DNA of 64,000 nt. It comes from Xiphias gladius (Eukaryota > Chordata > Actinopteri > Istiophoriformes > Xiphiidae). The stretch is taken from NCBI RefSeq assembly GCF_016859285.1, contig NC_053417.1, positions 24,865,206-24,929,205 on the forward strand. Direction: 5' to 3'. The position numbers and the translations under genes are program-made. The notes below the pieces were generated by a model. That model was not told the DNA's origin, made no database searches, and worked only from the letters and a program-made list of their open reading frames with translations. Below, piece after piece: positions 35,996-48,605 of the stretch. Every line of letters starts with the position of its first letter. Positions within the stretch are counted from its first letter, which is position 1.

Positions 35996-38769
35996 CCAAC
36001 AGTCAACGCCCACCTCACTGCTAACGCTGGACCAACACACACACACACTTCATCTTACTCTGACTTTCGAGTGAGATTTACGACACCCCCGTCTAATCTG
36101 AAGGGCACAATCCACTGATTTACACAGAGTACCATGGCCTAAGACTAAGCACCTTACTAACAACCTAGCATAAGCTTTCCTGGGGAGACTGAGCAGTGTA
36201 CTACCCCAGTAATGGAAGTGTAACCTTCATAACCCTTGTTTCCCGACCACCTTTCCCAGTGCCACCCCTGGCACCTTGCCGCCAAAGAGCTTTTGGACAA
36301 CCTAAGTGACTTGGACCAGAGAAATGGACAGGGCTTCCCCCAAAACGTCTATCTCTGCCTCCCCAGGAGAGGCTGTGCAGAGGCTGCGTTCAACCTCTGA
36401 ATGTCCGCACATAAACAATTGACCCATCAGAGCTTGGTAGGCTATATTAATGGGGACGCTGTCTTTCTATGTATTTCACCAGCTTGCTTCCTAGCCACAT
36501 TCATGAAAAATGGCATCAGAAAAATGGCGTGTATGGATGAAGCATAACCGCACATATCCTTTTGATTCATGTCAAAAAACCGCAAGCTAACTGCTCCCTA
36601 GCAACAGCTACCACAGCTTCTGTACTAGCTGAAATTTGGTGCGATGGATAGGTCACTAGCTGCTAATTGGTTAGGGCAAAATTTTAAAAAATACTGGGTA
36701 TCTAAAATTTCAGTAATGCTTTATTTTAACGTGCGCCATATCTTCCAGCTAATTTCCTGGAAACCTTCTCTCTTAATTTCCTAAAAATTAGCTGGGGTTT
36801 AGCTGTAAATTACCAGGATATTTCCAACAAAGGCCTATGAAATGTTGTACTAGTTTTAAGGGAAATTGAGAAAGTGTTAGTTGCTACAGTTATTAAGTTT
36901 CCACTTGTTATACGAGTTTTAAAAAAAAAAAAAAAAAAGGAAAGGAAATTATGTAGTAGGCGTCACAACCTGGCTCATAAGGCCATGACAAAAGTGTTCA
37001 GCAGTCAAAAGAAAACAAAATTTATTAAACAAAGTCAGGATACTTCAGTACATAACAAAAGCACAATAATCCATGGAGCATGAATCTCAGTGGATTCGGT
37101 AGTCTGGGACGAGCGTGAGAGTGTGTCTGAGTGTTTTAAGTGCATGAAAGCAAGGTGCAGGAAAGGGTCTAATGAAGGACCGAAACAACATAACGAAGCG
37201 ACCGCCTGCGGGGAAGGATAGACTGGGAACACCGGGCCCAGGCGTTGCCAGTTGGCACCGACGATCCCCGCCCCACCCACCAGGCATCAGGTTGGCAGGT
37301 AAGGGCAGGGGTTGTCACGGTCAGCCGACCTGCTGTGTTTAGGTCACACCGGCTTAGCAGGGAATTGGAGTTATTTAATTGGCGACTGAACGCCGTTACA
37401 AAGTTACATCGTTCTTTTCAGGAAAGAACTTCAAGGAAATTATCAGGTGTTTACTGGCCTGTAAAATAAAACATAGAGATGCTGGCACTGATAAGACCCC
37501 AGTGCCACCCCAGTCTAAGGACTGTAAACCAAGACTGTCTCAGGATCTCCTCTCCAGTGAAACAATTTGTTGCAGAGTCATGAATTAATTATTTTCTAAG
37601 TGAGCTGAGTTTTTTTTTTTTTTCTCATGTCAGTAATTAAAAACAACACAGATATACTTGCAAACCTCAAGTGCACTTTAAAACATTCGGGAAATGTGTC
37701 AACCCTGATTAAGCTTTGTTTATAATCTGTGTCGAGTCGAACGGATGGAATAAATCAAGTACAATGCTTACAACTACAGTACAGCGCGTTTATAAGCTGT
37801 TTATATTCTTCTTATAAATGCTACCATGAATGGGAGGGGTTGCCATCAGGCTACTCAACTTAAACAAGAAAAACCAGTATTTCCAATCAGAGGATGAGTT
37901 CACAGCGAGAGTATTAAAACAGACAGGACAGTTCTGGATTAAAGCACTGTGCTTCGTGATATACAGCTGGTTTTTCATTCCAGGGCCAGACAGATGAATG
38001 TGAGGACAGGGGAGCCGGCAGCCATGTGTAATGATGAGAGCCCTTGGGCTGGGGAGCAGGTCATGTGGAAAAAAGGCAGTGGTCAGCACTGAGGGTATGA
38101 GAGAGGTACCAAGAGCCCGGCTATGGCTATCATTAGCAGGGAGGGAGAGGGCTATTAGCCAGCCGAGGGTCAGGAACTCCAAAGAGGGATGGTAGCAGTG
38201 ATGAGACCTGCCGGAGCTGTGCTTCATTTTTAATGACACCCGGCCCTAGAATAGATGTGGAGCAGCAGTGCCGGCGCGACCTCGTCTGATACAAAAGCTT
38301 TTGTTGCTTGTCATCAGTCAAAACCCACATTAATCCTTCCCGGGGAAATCAATGAGGAGAGACTGTACAAAGATGAAGAGCCGCAGAGACCTTTCCTCTT
38401 TCATTTAGGGCGACAGCAGCCCATTTGATCCACATTAGGAGCTTCAGTCACGAGCTGAAATATGTCAAATACCGGGCATCGCTGACACGGCTGTAACATC
38501 AGAGTGGCTGTGCAATGACATGATAAAGCTCTACAGGAGGACCTGACACACAGTTTCATGATAACACAATAAGCACAGTATATCCCTCACCCTTTATGTG
38601 ACAGTAAATGGGCCAACAATAAACTGGGTGATTACAGTAACAAAGGACAAGCGTAGGACAGCTTGAGTAGGTCATGGAAGAGGTGAGACAAGGGGTGTCT
38701 GTGCTGTGGAGGCTTCAATTATATATCCGTCCGGGACAAGGAGGTGACCATGGAAACGGAAATAAGAAC

Positions 38770-38775
38770 TATAAG
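38770..38775 (+). promoter_or_regulatory. Candidate TATA box of protease gene B
   Basis: TATAAG lies 104 bp upstream of the ATG at 38879. It would give a transcription start near 38800 and a short leader of about 80 nt without an upstream ATG. Confidence 0.4.
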
Positions 38776-38878
38776 AAACCCGAGAGTACAGGTGCGATGC
38801 CCTCCCGTTAAGATTAGACAAGTAGCACACAGGTGAAGCCTCTCTCTGCGTGTAGACTGCTGTTCCCATTGTCTCACC

Positions 38879-41800
38879 ATGGACCTGCCATCTATACTGC
38901 TTTGTATACTGTTGGAAGTCCTGGCTGTAAATTGTGAGTACGCTTCTTTATCTTGAGTTTGCAGGTTATTTGTGTAGGCACGAAAGGGCTTAAAGCGAAG
39001 TTAAGCATCTGGGTTACAGTGACAGGAAAGTTCGGGCGCATACTTTGTTGTCTAACATCCCGAAAAACAACCTACTCAAGGTTTTGAGTTCATAAACTGA
39101 ATGTATATTTACATGGGCTGAATGTGTATCTAATATGCTGTTAGTATCCATTCAATACATTTTTTAAAACATCCCTTTTAGCTGTGGCACTTTCAGTTCT
39201 GATGCTCCCTTGAGATGGTGTCTTGGCAAAAAAAAGTGTGACCCAGAGCCGTTTTCATCGGGGCATGACTGAGCGTCCTACGGCTTTAAATCATAAATCA
39301 CCCCAGCAGAGTAATGCGGAGTGGGGAATACGGGCAAAGATTTGACTTGAAATGAAAAGATGAGGATATTTTAGTTATGGAACGGGCGACAGCATCGTGT
39401 TGTCTGTGATATTTGCGAGATCCACTTCGGCTCGACCACCGTGAAATCCTTCAGAGTAGTGATACCATTGTGATGTAGGGCTGTGTACCGTAAATACACA
39501 CGAGTGTGGTTTGTCGAAGTGGCTGATCCCCTTGTTTCCATTTTAAAGTTTCACTTTAAACCTTCGAATAATGAGGGGCATTGTCAAAATTCCTGTTTCA
39601 CGCACATTGTTACTCGGTACAACAAAGATATCTTTGTGAGATAGAGAGCTTTTGAAATGAAAAGGTCAGTAAAAGTGTGCTTATTCATGAAAAGAATTTG
39701 AAACCGCAGGAACAACAGATGAAGGCTAACAACAAAAATAACAATAAGTAATTGTGGCCAACACCCCCTTTTATGCCTGGCGGTTATGTCACAAAGATAA
39801 AATGTGAAAGGGGACTCTGATAAACAACTTGAAGAGGTCTAGGACTAAAGGGACCGAACAGAACTGCTTAATTCACAAGCGACGACGCTGGAGACTGATA
39901 AACTTTCCTACTTTATTTCAGCTTGGTTTGAAAATATGGACAGACTATGGAGAAAATGCGATTTGTTTGCATCAATGGTGGCAAACTACACTGGCAGTAA
40001 ACAGAGACTCACATGTAACTGACCAGCTACATGAACAGTTTAGCAGCCCACATGACACACAATAGGAGACCCATTGTTCAGGGTTCAATTCCAGGGTCTT
40101 ACATAATGCCTTCTAGTGTGCCTGTATATGTGTGTGTTTATCTCACTGTATAGATTTACCATTTCTCTCTTGACACAGAGCATTGCTGCTAATTACAACT
40201 TGGGATCAATATCTAGGACCGCAAACGAAATGGCTCTCAGTCACTGTGATGTACACATATCGGCGTTAAACGTCAAATGTTCACAGCGTCGATGCTCATG
40301 AGGGCCCGTGGCCAGGATTTCGGAAATAGTGAATCGAAAACGCCCCATGGTTTTTTTTAATTAAATGTAAATAAACACACTGTGTCTGTCGCTGTGAATG
40401 TATACTGTATTAAATCGGACCACAATCTTTCACTAACGTCAACCAAGGGCTGTGAGCGCCTAAACATAACCATAAAAAGATATTGTACTGCAAGATCGGA
40501 TACTTTGGCGGGAAACAAATAAGTTGTCTGTGAAAATTTTACCGGAATGTTCAGTATCAACATATTTGCAACGTACCAAACAAGTAAATGAACAGCAATT
40601 TTGTGGAAATTCAAATTGCTCCACAGGTTATTAGAACCCTCAAAGTCCAACGAAAAAATAAAGAGGATGTTTCATCATCATGATTTTTATCATGACAATG
40701 TATCAAATGACAGTGTGGAAAGGTGCTGCTCGTGGTGATGAACCTACGGAGCAGTGCCACCTGCGGCTCCCCTCGGCTTCACAGAGCTTCAGCTCAGTTT
40801 CAGCTCATCGTTTGGCTGGGCCGGTTCCGCAGCCTCCCTGTTATGGTTCACTCTGGCCGCTCTCGTAGCCGCTGTTTTCAGCTGAAAAGGTCTAAAAGCT
40901 CACTGCACGCTGCCCGCTCGGCACCAAACGGCAGACAGACACAGTTTCCAGTCTAGCTGGTGAACACAGTGGAGCGTGAGGCAGCTGAAGAGCCAGATAG
41001 TCCCCTCATATGGAAGCACAGACCAAACACAGAGTAAAGAGAGAGTGAATATTGGACTATCATTCATCAGATGGCCAGAAACACAACTCCAAGTGAAGGA
41101 TAATGTTGCTTCGTAACTGCTGCTTGCTATCAATTTCACCGTATCAACTTAAAAGGTGATAATATGCCAATTATATCTTCACAGCTGGTTTCCACTGCCC
41201 CAAAAATAGCCCCCCAAAAATCTGTTATTACCAGTTTAAGTAAAAAAAAAAAAAGGGTTATGCCGCGTTCGTGTCATGGTGATTAAAACAAAAATGACGT
41301 TCAATTCCACCTCGGACTTGTAATTCTGAGTCAGAGATATCAGGAGATTCTGACAAGAAAAGAACCACAAACATGTTGGCAGAGCGGCTGTGAACGCACC
41401 ACCACTGACAGTTAGAACAAAACACGGCTCACTTTATAGGAGCTCTACACGCTCTGTTTGCCTCTGGTTTCACTTGGTAACAAACAGGACGCAACAGCAG
41501 TAGGCAGCTAAAGGTTAGAACTGGGGATAACAACTTGGAATAATGAGTGAACATTTATAAGCTCACTGTATGTTTTGTATGCAAAATCTTAATTTGTATC
41601 TAAAGCTGTCAACCACATGTAGCAGAGCAAAAAGTACCGTATTTGCCACTGAACTGTAGTGGAGAAAGAAATTCAAATTAGCATGAAGTGGAAATAATCG
41701 AAGAAAACACACCTGCCTTGAATCTGCTCTTGAGTAAATGTACTTGGTTACTCTCCACCGCTGCTATTTAGGATTCAAAGCACCACGTGAAGAGTAGAAA

Positions 41801-44800
41801 TCCAAATCAAGTCATGGTCAGAGTCATCCCCACCGTGAATCAGTGTACCTCAGAGAAGAGATTGTTTTTCATTGATCTTCTAAGCCAGAAGCATCTGTGA
41901 AGCGAAGTCCTCTGTTGTTGTTTTTGTTTTTGTTTTTTAAATGAATTGTATTACTCTTTGCTGATGCCGCAACTGTGGTAATAAAATTACAGCTGTGCTT
42001 GCGCCGTGCGGTCTGCAGAAAAACCTTAGGGGCTAATGTGCGTCTCCCTCTCTGAATCCAATCTGAGGTAATCTTTATTTCCCTCTGTGTGTGTCGCAGG
42101 TCTAGACGTTGCACAGGGACGTATAGTGGGAGGATACGCGCCAGTTCCCCATTCAATCAAGTACATTGTGTCGATACAGACAACAGAGCGTCAGCACATC
42201 TGCGGAGGCTCCTTGATAAATAAGTACTGGGTTATCACGGCGGCACACTGTAACATTGGGTGAGCTGATTCTTCTTTCGATTTACTTCTACCAAGTATAA
42301 AAGTTTCATAACCTCAGGAAGAAACATAAACTTGATAAAGTGGTGAAATAAACCTCAGGTCAGGGTAGACTGTACGTCGCTGTGTCCTGATTTCACTTTT
42401 GTACGCAGCAATAAAAGGCCTACTGACATATGATGACCTGAACTTGACTTCTCTGCGCGTAAATGTGTGAACACCGGATTTCATATGCAGATCCGGTACT
42501 TTCGAGCCGTATCAGATATGCGGTTCTGCAAGTTATCAGGAGCGAGAGGAAGCATGGGAAAGTGATACACGCACACCGGTAACAATGGAGCTCTGGTACT
42601 GGAGACTAACACCGGCATATGATGGCCTCAGGGCTCGCTGACACACTATAGATCACAAAAGGTTTGGCTCATAAGGAAGCAACGATTTTAGACAGTGTTT
42701 GGTGTTTAATCCAGCCTGTGAGGTTACAACAGTACATCAGCAAACAGATACTGGCCTTTAATACATGACATACTGGATTATCAGTGTTTCCAAGTTCCCA
42801 AATGTCAGTGTTTCCCACAATCGGTCAATAAATATCAGTGTCTGCCCTCCTCACTGTGTTAGTGGTCCACTAACAGTGATGAGGCAGTGTTTTTTCATTA
42901 TCCATTGTGTTTTACATTTCGTCATGTATATAGTTTTATGCCTTTATCAGAAAAAGCTGGCAATAGAGAGAGGAAATGTTTTGAGGGATAGGGAACCAAA
43001 TGCCACAGAGTATTGTGGTTTTGGATAAATGTAGATGAAAATGTCGTGGCCGAAGTCACTGGGAACTTTTTTCTGTGTTAAAACAGACCACGATCGTTCC
43101 CTGACCTTAACCAAGTAATGTGAAAGTCTAAACATAAAGATACAAAAATGTGGTCACTACACGTGGATACTGTTCTGCAAGATCAGATAAATTTGGTGGA
43201 AAACACGTCCAGTATCAACCTATTAGCGAGTTGACATAGCGCAACATATCCCCCTTACGTTAACACAAAACATACGTTTCCCACAAAAATGTTTGCTGTT
43301 GCAAATTAGTTGTTGATGAACAGAATTTGCAGGAGAAAATGCAAATGGGGAAACAGATCAGTATATACATAATATCTACGAGACGGGCTTTAAACAAAGG
43401 CGTCAACCTGAATTCAAACGAAAGACATTCGAGTTTACGGTCAACATCTTAAATGTCTGGGAAATATTCATTGTTATCCATAAACTGGATAAACCTAAGC
43501 CATGTAGATACAACGCTGAGCCTTGCATGGAAAAAGAAAACCTACCATCGCCTGTTGGCAGTAGCTTCCTACGTATTAGCATTTATTGTAGCTTGTAATT
43601 TGCTACTTTGCTATTGCTGCGTACTCAAAGCTGCCCTGTTCAATATTTTTAAATTGACAGTGGGTCAAATTGAATCTGAAAGGTGTCGCCCGTAGCCACG
43701 AACCCACAGAGAGCTATCACCGAACGCTGCGGTTCCCTCCGAGTGTTTTAGCATCTTGCAGCTCACTGTTTTGGGTGTACGGCCTACTAGCCATTTTACG
43801 CTACCTGCCCAGCACCAGTGCTGCAGACAGACAAAGTCAGCAACCATCTGGTGAGCATAGCGGGGCATTTAGCAGCTAGAAAGTTATTTGCCTCAGGAGT
43901 TTGTCAACTCACAAAAACAGAGCTAAAAAGAGACGGAGTATTTATCAGGTGGCCAGAAACAAAACTCCAAGTGAATGTTTAACCTTGCTCTCTAATTGCT
44001 GTACGTGTAAATGTGCAAGTGTTTGCTAAAAAGTTCACTGCAACAACTTTATACAGGGAGAATGTGTCGACCTTGGGATGTATTTACGGCTTGTTTTGTT
44101 GGAATATACTGCATATTTCATTCCGTTAGAGCTTTTTTATGGCAGACGTTTTGACGTCATTGCAGGAAAAAGCAGGTGTAATTAACAGCCTTATTAAATG
44201 CTGCTTCCAGTTAAGTGTCTCAGTACCAACAACCTGGTATTGTGCAAGCTGGTTCACTGGCACGGCTTACTGCGACCCCCAAATGGAACACAGCCATCAT
44301 TTATGCTATTACTTGCACCTGTGCTTTTCCCGCTTTGACTAATTGAATTGTCTGCCGCGAAGAAAACGTCTGCCAGTGAAAGTAGAGCTCAATGGGACTC
44401 TTCTTACCAGGACATTTTGACATGTCATAGCAGGAGAAACACATTTGGTACTAGCAACATTGACAATGGCTCCGTTCTGTTTACGTGTCCCAGTCAGACA
44501 TGACAGTGCGAAAGGGAGCCAGCAAGCACGATGCCAGGACCATTAAACTTAGGGAAGCTCAACGGAACTCAGCCATCATTGATCATCTTCTTCTTATTAT
44601 TATTATTATTATTATTAAAATCTGCTGTGTAATGATTAGACATAATTCGTTAATTAGTTTATTAGTTTATTAGCTATGTAATACACTGAAATCATTGATC
44701 TTGTATTAATCCGTGACCTTGTATTTCTTATTGTTGAATTATTAATTTCATGTTCTGTTAGTTATTATGATTTTTTTTTTATGTACACTGCTCTTCCCTG

Positions 44801-47625
44801 TGTTCGACTGTGTATTGTTGTTATTCAGTTTACAGTATTTTTATATATTTTTAAAATAACAAACCAATGTTTTTTATGTTCACAGGTCTCCCTTGAAAAT
44901 TAAATCTCCGTCTAAAGTATCTGGGACTTACCTGATGAAATAAATGTGTTTTAACTTAAAGTGGATGGTGTTTTCTCCTCATTATCCAGATAATCTAGTT
45001 AGGAAATCTAAAAATTGGTTAGACACTACAATCTTAAAAAAGCTGAATGTTGGTTTTTGACTCCACAACTTGTTATGACTAAAATTCATTTTAAAGAGTA
45101 ACATAACTAGAAAAAAAAAATTGTCCACATACTCAAGGTCCAGTCTGAGTGTGATCTTCCCCGTATGTCTCGCTTTGCTTGTAAATCAGTGCTTGGATAA
45201 TGGAATTGCCACGTTCATATATTTCTTCTGGACAAAGTTGTATATCAGCTATCATACCATTAAGGGAATAGTACAAGATTTTAAAATTAAAATTTGGAAG
45301 TCCTATGTCCTCCTCCCGCACCAACAATAAAACATTCTGTAGCCAACTGGGAGATACAAAAGAAAATGTTCCAACCTTTTTTAAAATGCCTGAATCAAAC
45401 TGTCAATTTAATAGCATAATGTCAAATGTCCACCGTTCTCATTCTCCCCCTCGCCTCAAGACAGAGTCTCCTCCTGCTTTGATTGTCACATGTCATGAGA
45501 TCAGAGCCGTCACATCGTTTGCTTGGGTCCACTGGGATCCACCCAGATATTGGACTTATTGACACGCAGGCCCGCGTCCTGCGGCAGTAAAATGAGACCC
45601 TACGTTGATTAGACTGAGTAGAATTTGGACCCGGTCTTGGTTCCTCACAACTGAGACCTCTAAGGCTTATTCGCTTTCTTGCTGCTCGGCTGCTGGCTGT
45701 AGCTTCACATGTAACGGACGGATGTGAGGGTGACCTCAATCTTCTCATGTAACCCTTTGCGAGAGAGTGAATAGGCGTACTGCTCAAAATGTTTTTGAAA
45801 TAATACTTTAATATTAAAGAGAACCATTGGACAGCTAAGGTGCTATCTCTGCATTACAACATGGTGACTTTCACTTGCTTTTTTATCTCTGCAGGGTAAA
45901 CAAAATGATGATAGTAGCGGGAGACTACTCTCTGACCATCTATGAGGGCACAGAGCAAGAAATCATGCCCCATCTTTTGGTACCCCACCCTGAGTACAAC
46001 AAGACCACCAACAACAATGACATTATGCTTATAAAAGTACAGTATGCAAATTACTGGTTTTCTTCTGGGGTTTTTTTTAGGTTTTTTTTAGATGTTGCTC
46101 TAACTGTGACCGAATCAGTTTTAGTCTTGGTGTGTCAGTTTAGTGGGTCTGTTTACTGATCACACTGTCCACCGTCTCTCCAGTTGAGGGCCCCGGTCTA
46201 CCTGAACAGCTACGTTTCCATCGCTCTGCTGCCGAGGCAGGGCGCCTCCGTGGCGGAGGGCCGAATGTGTCGCGTGTCCGGCTGGGGATACACCAGCCCC
46301 GGCGGGGGCCAGATCCCCTCGACCCTCCGTACCGTCAAGCTCCCCATCGTCTCCACGCAAAAATGCAACGGCAGTGAGTCCTTTGGGGGCCACGTAACGG
46401 AAAACATGCTCTGTGCTGGGTACAGCAGTGGTGGGAAGGATGCCTGTCAGGTAAGTGGAACTTTTTACTTAGTGTGGCCACAGAAGTCTGTGACCATGTT
46501 GAAAGTTTTATAAGAGTCGCCTGTTTTAACCTGGAAAATTATATTTTCCAGTGACTGTCTGAAAGAAAATGAAAAAATAGACCAAATTCTTACTTATATT
46601 TTTGTATCTATATATAGTTAGTCACATTTTTCTTTCGTGTTTTGCATTTCTGAAATCATTGCAAGAAGTACTTAAATCTTTACATATTTGACTGTGTGGA
46701 ATATAAGCGATTTCCTAACTTAGATACACCTTCATTTTATTCCCCCTGTGTCCTGCATTTTTACGTTTTATTTTATTAGTTACCATTGTTTTGTTCAGCT
46801 ATTTCAACTACATCTTGTCAAATTCCTTGTACAGTATTGGTTTCTTACCGTCAGCAGATCCCATTAACTACCACAACCAACATTATGATAGCCCATCTCT
46901 CCGTTCTTGCAGACTTCCCTACCCTGTCTCTAGTACTCAGATGAAAGTGTATTCGTTTCATGTGCCTCAAACATGTAGTGTCTTTTTTTTTTTTTTTCTT
47001 TTTAATCAAAACGCTCAAATAATTTTCCAAAACTTTGGCACTGTAGTTTTTAGAAAATCTTACTCAAAGAGGAGTGAATAGTGTATCTTTTTGGGACTAT
47101 TTTTAGCCGCGGATGAATCCATAAGAAACACTGAGGTGCCCTTGTTCATGGTAAAGAAGGAAATGTCACCCCGTGCAACGGCGTGGCTCACTGGTGCGTT
47201 TTGAATAGTTATTGGACAACAATGGAAGCCTAAGACACAGAGGAATAAGGTATATTAGGCATGGGATGCACCGACAATACTTGTTAGTGGATCAATTCTT
47301 TGTTAGTTTTGGTCAATTCAAGGGATTTGTTGACGACAAGAAAAACATACATCGTCAACGGACCTATTCGGTAGAGCAGGACTCTAGGAGGTCTGCTAAA
47401 ATACCATGTCATCCCTGATGTTTTCTTTCCTTGCTGTTTCAGGGGGACTCCGGGGGCCCGCTTGTGTGCGAAGGCCGGGTCTACGGCGTGGTGTCCTGGG
47501 GGAGAGGTTGTGCTGATGCCCAGTTTCCCGGCGTCTACACTGCTGTGTCCAAGTACCGCAGGTGGATAGACAACACCATATTTGGCTACTACAGCAGGTG
47601 TGACAGGGATCAGAACCCAGTGTGA
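38879..47625 (+). CDS. Trypsin-family serine protease (gene B)
   Basis: Five coding exons: 38879-38933, 42100-42259, 45895-46036, 46184-46450 and 47443-47625. The phases are 1, 2, 0, 0, giving 268 aa. It is a secreted zymogen: signal peptide [18 protein letters not shown], propeptide CLDVAQGR, then IVGG. The triad is His68 (TAAHC), Asp114 (NNDIMLI) and Ser211 (GDSGGP). Asp205 (GGKDAC) predicts trypsin-like specificity. As in gene A, there is no DDDDK activation site, and Cys22 and Cys157 are both missing. Gene B also has a Cys in the propeptide (Cys19) and another in a 13-residue C-terminal extension ([12 protein letters not shown]). These two might pair, which is inference. There is one N-glycosylation sequon (NGS). 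Introns 1 and 2 are unusually long (about 3.2 and 3.6 kb) and filled with dispersed repeats. It is similar to teleost trypsin-3-like proteins, and the orthologue is not fixed. Confidence 0.93.
40330..40665. repeat. Dispersed repeat D, copy 1 (protease B intron 1)
   Basis: Shared words with the copy at 43025-43345 include 'CTAAACATAACCATAAAAAG', 'TGTACTGCAAGATCGGATAC', 'GGCGGGAAAC' and 'AGTATCAACATATT'. The family is unknown. Confidence 0.55.
40715..41150 (+). repeat. Dispersed repeat E, copy 1 (protease B intron 1)
   Basis: It has 'GCCACCTGCGGCTCCCCTCG', 'GGCAGACAGACACAGTTTCC', 'GCTGGTGAACACAGTGGAGC' and 'CAGAAACACAACTCCAAGTG'. The same order of words occurs at 43672-44010 and in part at 21805-21985. 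It is a noncoding teleost repeat. Confidence 0.65.
41595..41765. repeat. Dispersed teleost repeat (AAGTAAAAG type), short copy
   Basis: It has 'GTAGCAGAGCAAAAAGTACC' at the left and 'TTGAGTAAATGTACTTGGTT' followed by 'ACTCTCCACC' at the right. The right end matches those at 1140-1200 and 51210-51243. Confidence 0.55.
43025..43345. repeat. Dispersed repeat D, copy 2 (protease B intron 2)
   Basis: It has 'AGACCACGATCGTTCCCTGA', 'CTAAACATAAAGATACAAAA', 'TTCTGCAAGATCAGATAAAT' and 'CCAGTATCAACCTATTAGCG'. It is homologous to 40330-40665. Confidence 0.55.
43672..44010 (+). repeat. Dispersed repeat E, copy 2 (protease B intron 2)
   Basis: It has 'GTAGCCACGAACCCACAGAG', 'TGCAGCTCACTGTTTTGGGT', 'GCAGACAGACAAAGTCAGCA' and 'GGCCAGAAACAAAACTCCAA'. 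It is homologous to 40715-41150 and 21805-21985. Confidence 0.65.
44140..44590 (+). repeat. Two neighbouring copies of one dispersed repeat
   Basis: Copy one is about 44140-44310 and copy two about 44415-44585. Both carry a 'TTTTGACxTxAT...GCAGGA' start, a 'GTCTCAGT/GTCCCAGT' middle, and end with 'CAGCCATCATT'. Copy two reads 'CTCAACGGAACTCAGCCATC' and copy one 'AATGGAACACAGCCATC'. They may be the two ends of one larger element. Confidence 0.45.
45121..45430 (-). mobile_element. Possible L1/Tx1-type LINE fragment (protease B intron 2)
   Basis: The minus strand reads [20 protein letters not shown], which resembles the GGLGLPNF-(K/R)-FYYWA block near the end of L1/Tx1 ORF2 proteins of fish. 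It is short, isolated and decayed. Confidence 0.4.
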
Positions 47626-47750
47626 CCGAGATCATGACAAAACACTCGCTGGAGACTTGAGGTTCTTCATTTCAGGTTTAGCCTGCTTTGATTTAACACG
47701 TCTGAGCTTTTTATCGTTTGTGCACATTCGATTATATGTTCATGTGTTAA

Positions 47751-48188
47751 AGGAATAGTTCAACATTTTGGGAAATACACGTGTTCACTTTATTGCCAAG
47801 GGATAAGCGAGAAGATCGATACCACTCTCATCTCTGTACGCTAAATATGAAGCTACAGCTACCAGATGGTTAGCTTAGCTTAGCATAAAGACTGGATGCA
47901 AGGGGAAACAGCTAACAAAATCCACCTACCAGCACCTCTAAAATGTGAAGCATTATGTGCTGCTTAACACCTAATGTCTCGTTTGTTTAATATGTAAAAT
48001 ACAAAAAGTGTAAAAACATCAAGCTGTGGTTTTGCAGGGTCATATGCTGGTCTATTTCTTGGTTCTACGCTAAGCTATCTCTCCATCTTCATATTGGAAG
48101 GACAGACGTGGAAGCGGTGTCGATCTTCTCATCTCGTGCCCGGCAAGAAAGCAAACAAGCGCATTTCCCAAAATGTCGAACTCTTCCT
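47751..48188. mobile_element. Complete nonautonomous TTAA-target MITE (piggyBac-like)
   Basis: The left end is 'AGGAATAGTTCAACATTTTG' and the right end 'CAAAATGTCGAACTCTTCCT', with terminal inverted repeats of about 25 bp and two mismatches. The left flank is TTAA (47747-47750) and the right flank TTAG, one change from TTAA. The second copy ends exactly at TTAA. A TTAA target duplication is the hallmark of piggyBac elements. The interior has 'GGTTAGCTTAGCTTAGCATA', a pattern very common in percomorph genomes. No open reading frame was found. Confidence 0.7.
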
Positions 48189-48605
48189 TTAGGTTTTCAA
48201 GCTTGAATATTTATCATGTCTGTTGACGATCTGTTTAAAGCATTTCAAACACAAAACAAGTGATGGATAATCGCCCCCGCGACAAGACAGGACATTTTGA
48301 CCGAATTACCACGACATCAAGAAACGAGGTGCCATATCACTGCTTAAATAGCTCAGAGTCAAAGCTTCCAAAGCCTCATGAAGAACTATTTGAAGTGCCG
48401 TGACCAAGTGCACTCACCATTAAACGCGTCCAACCGGTGCTGCGAATGCAAATCGTATGAGCAGTCAGTGCTCGTTCAGAGTTGACAGACGCAACAACAC
48501 CACCAACTGTCAAATACCATGCAATCCAATACTGTAACCCTGTAAAAACACACACACAAAAAAAAACACCACCTTCGGGAAGCTTAAAATGTCTAGTTCT
48601 GTTAG

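Larger units (their letters stand above)
33740..38760. other. Spacer between the divergent protease genes
   Basis: No intact gene. Contents: low-complexity AC/TAATAC sequence (about 34600-34870), a possible protease exon relic (35310-35363), a LINE-tail-like fragment (35720-35995), two pieces of an element with 'GGAAATTACCAGG'-type words (about 36690-36860 and 37400-37470), an A-run (36920-36938) and mostly unique sequence from 37800 to 38760. Confidence 0.45.

Noticed and set aside
40030-40100. tRNA-like B-box ('GGGTTCAATTCC') near a repeat
   Set aside because: No matching A-box or cloverleaf could be drawn. It resembles a decayed tRNA-derived SINE piece at best.
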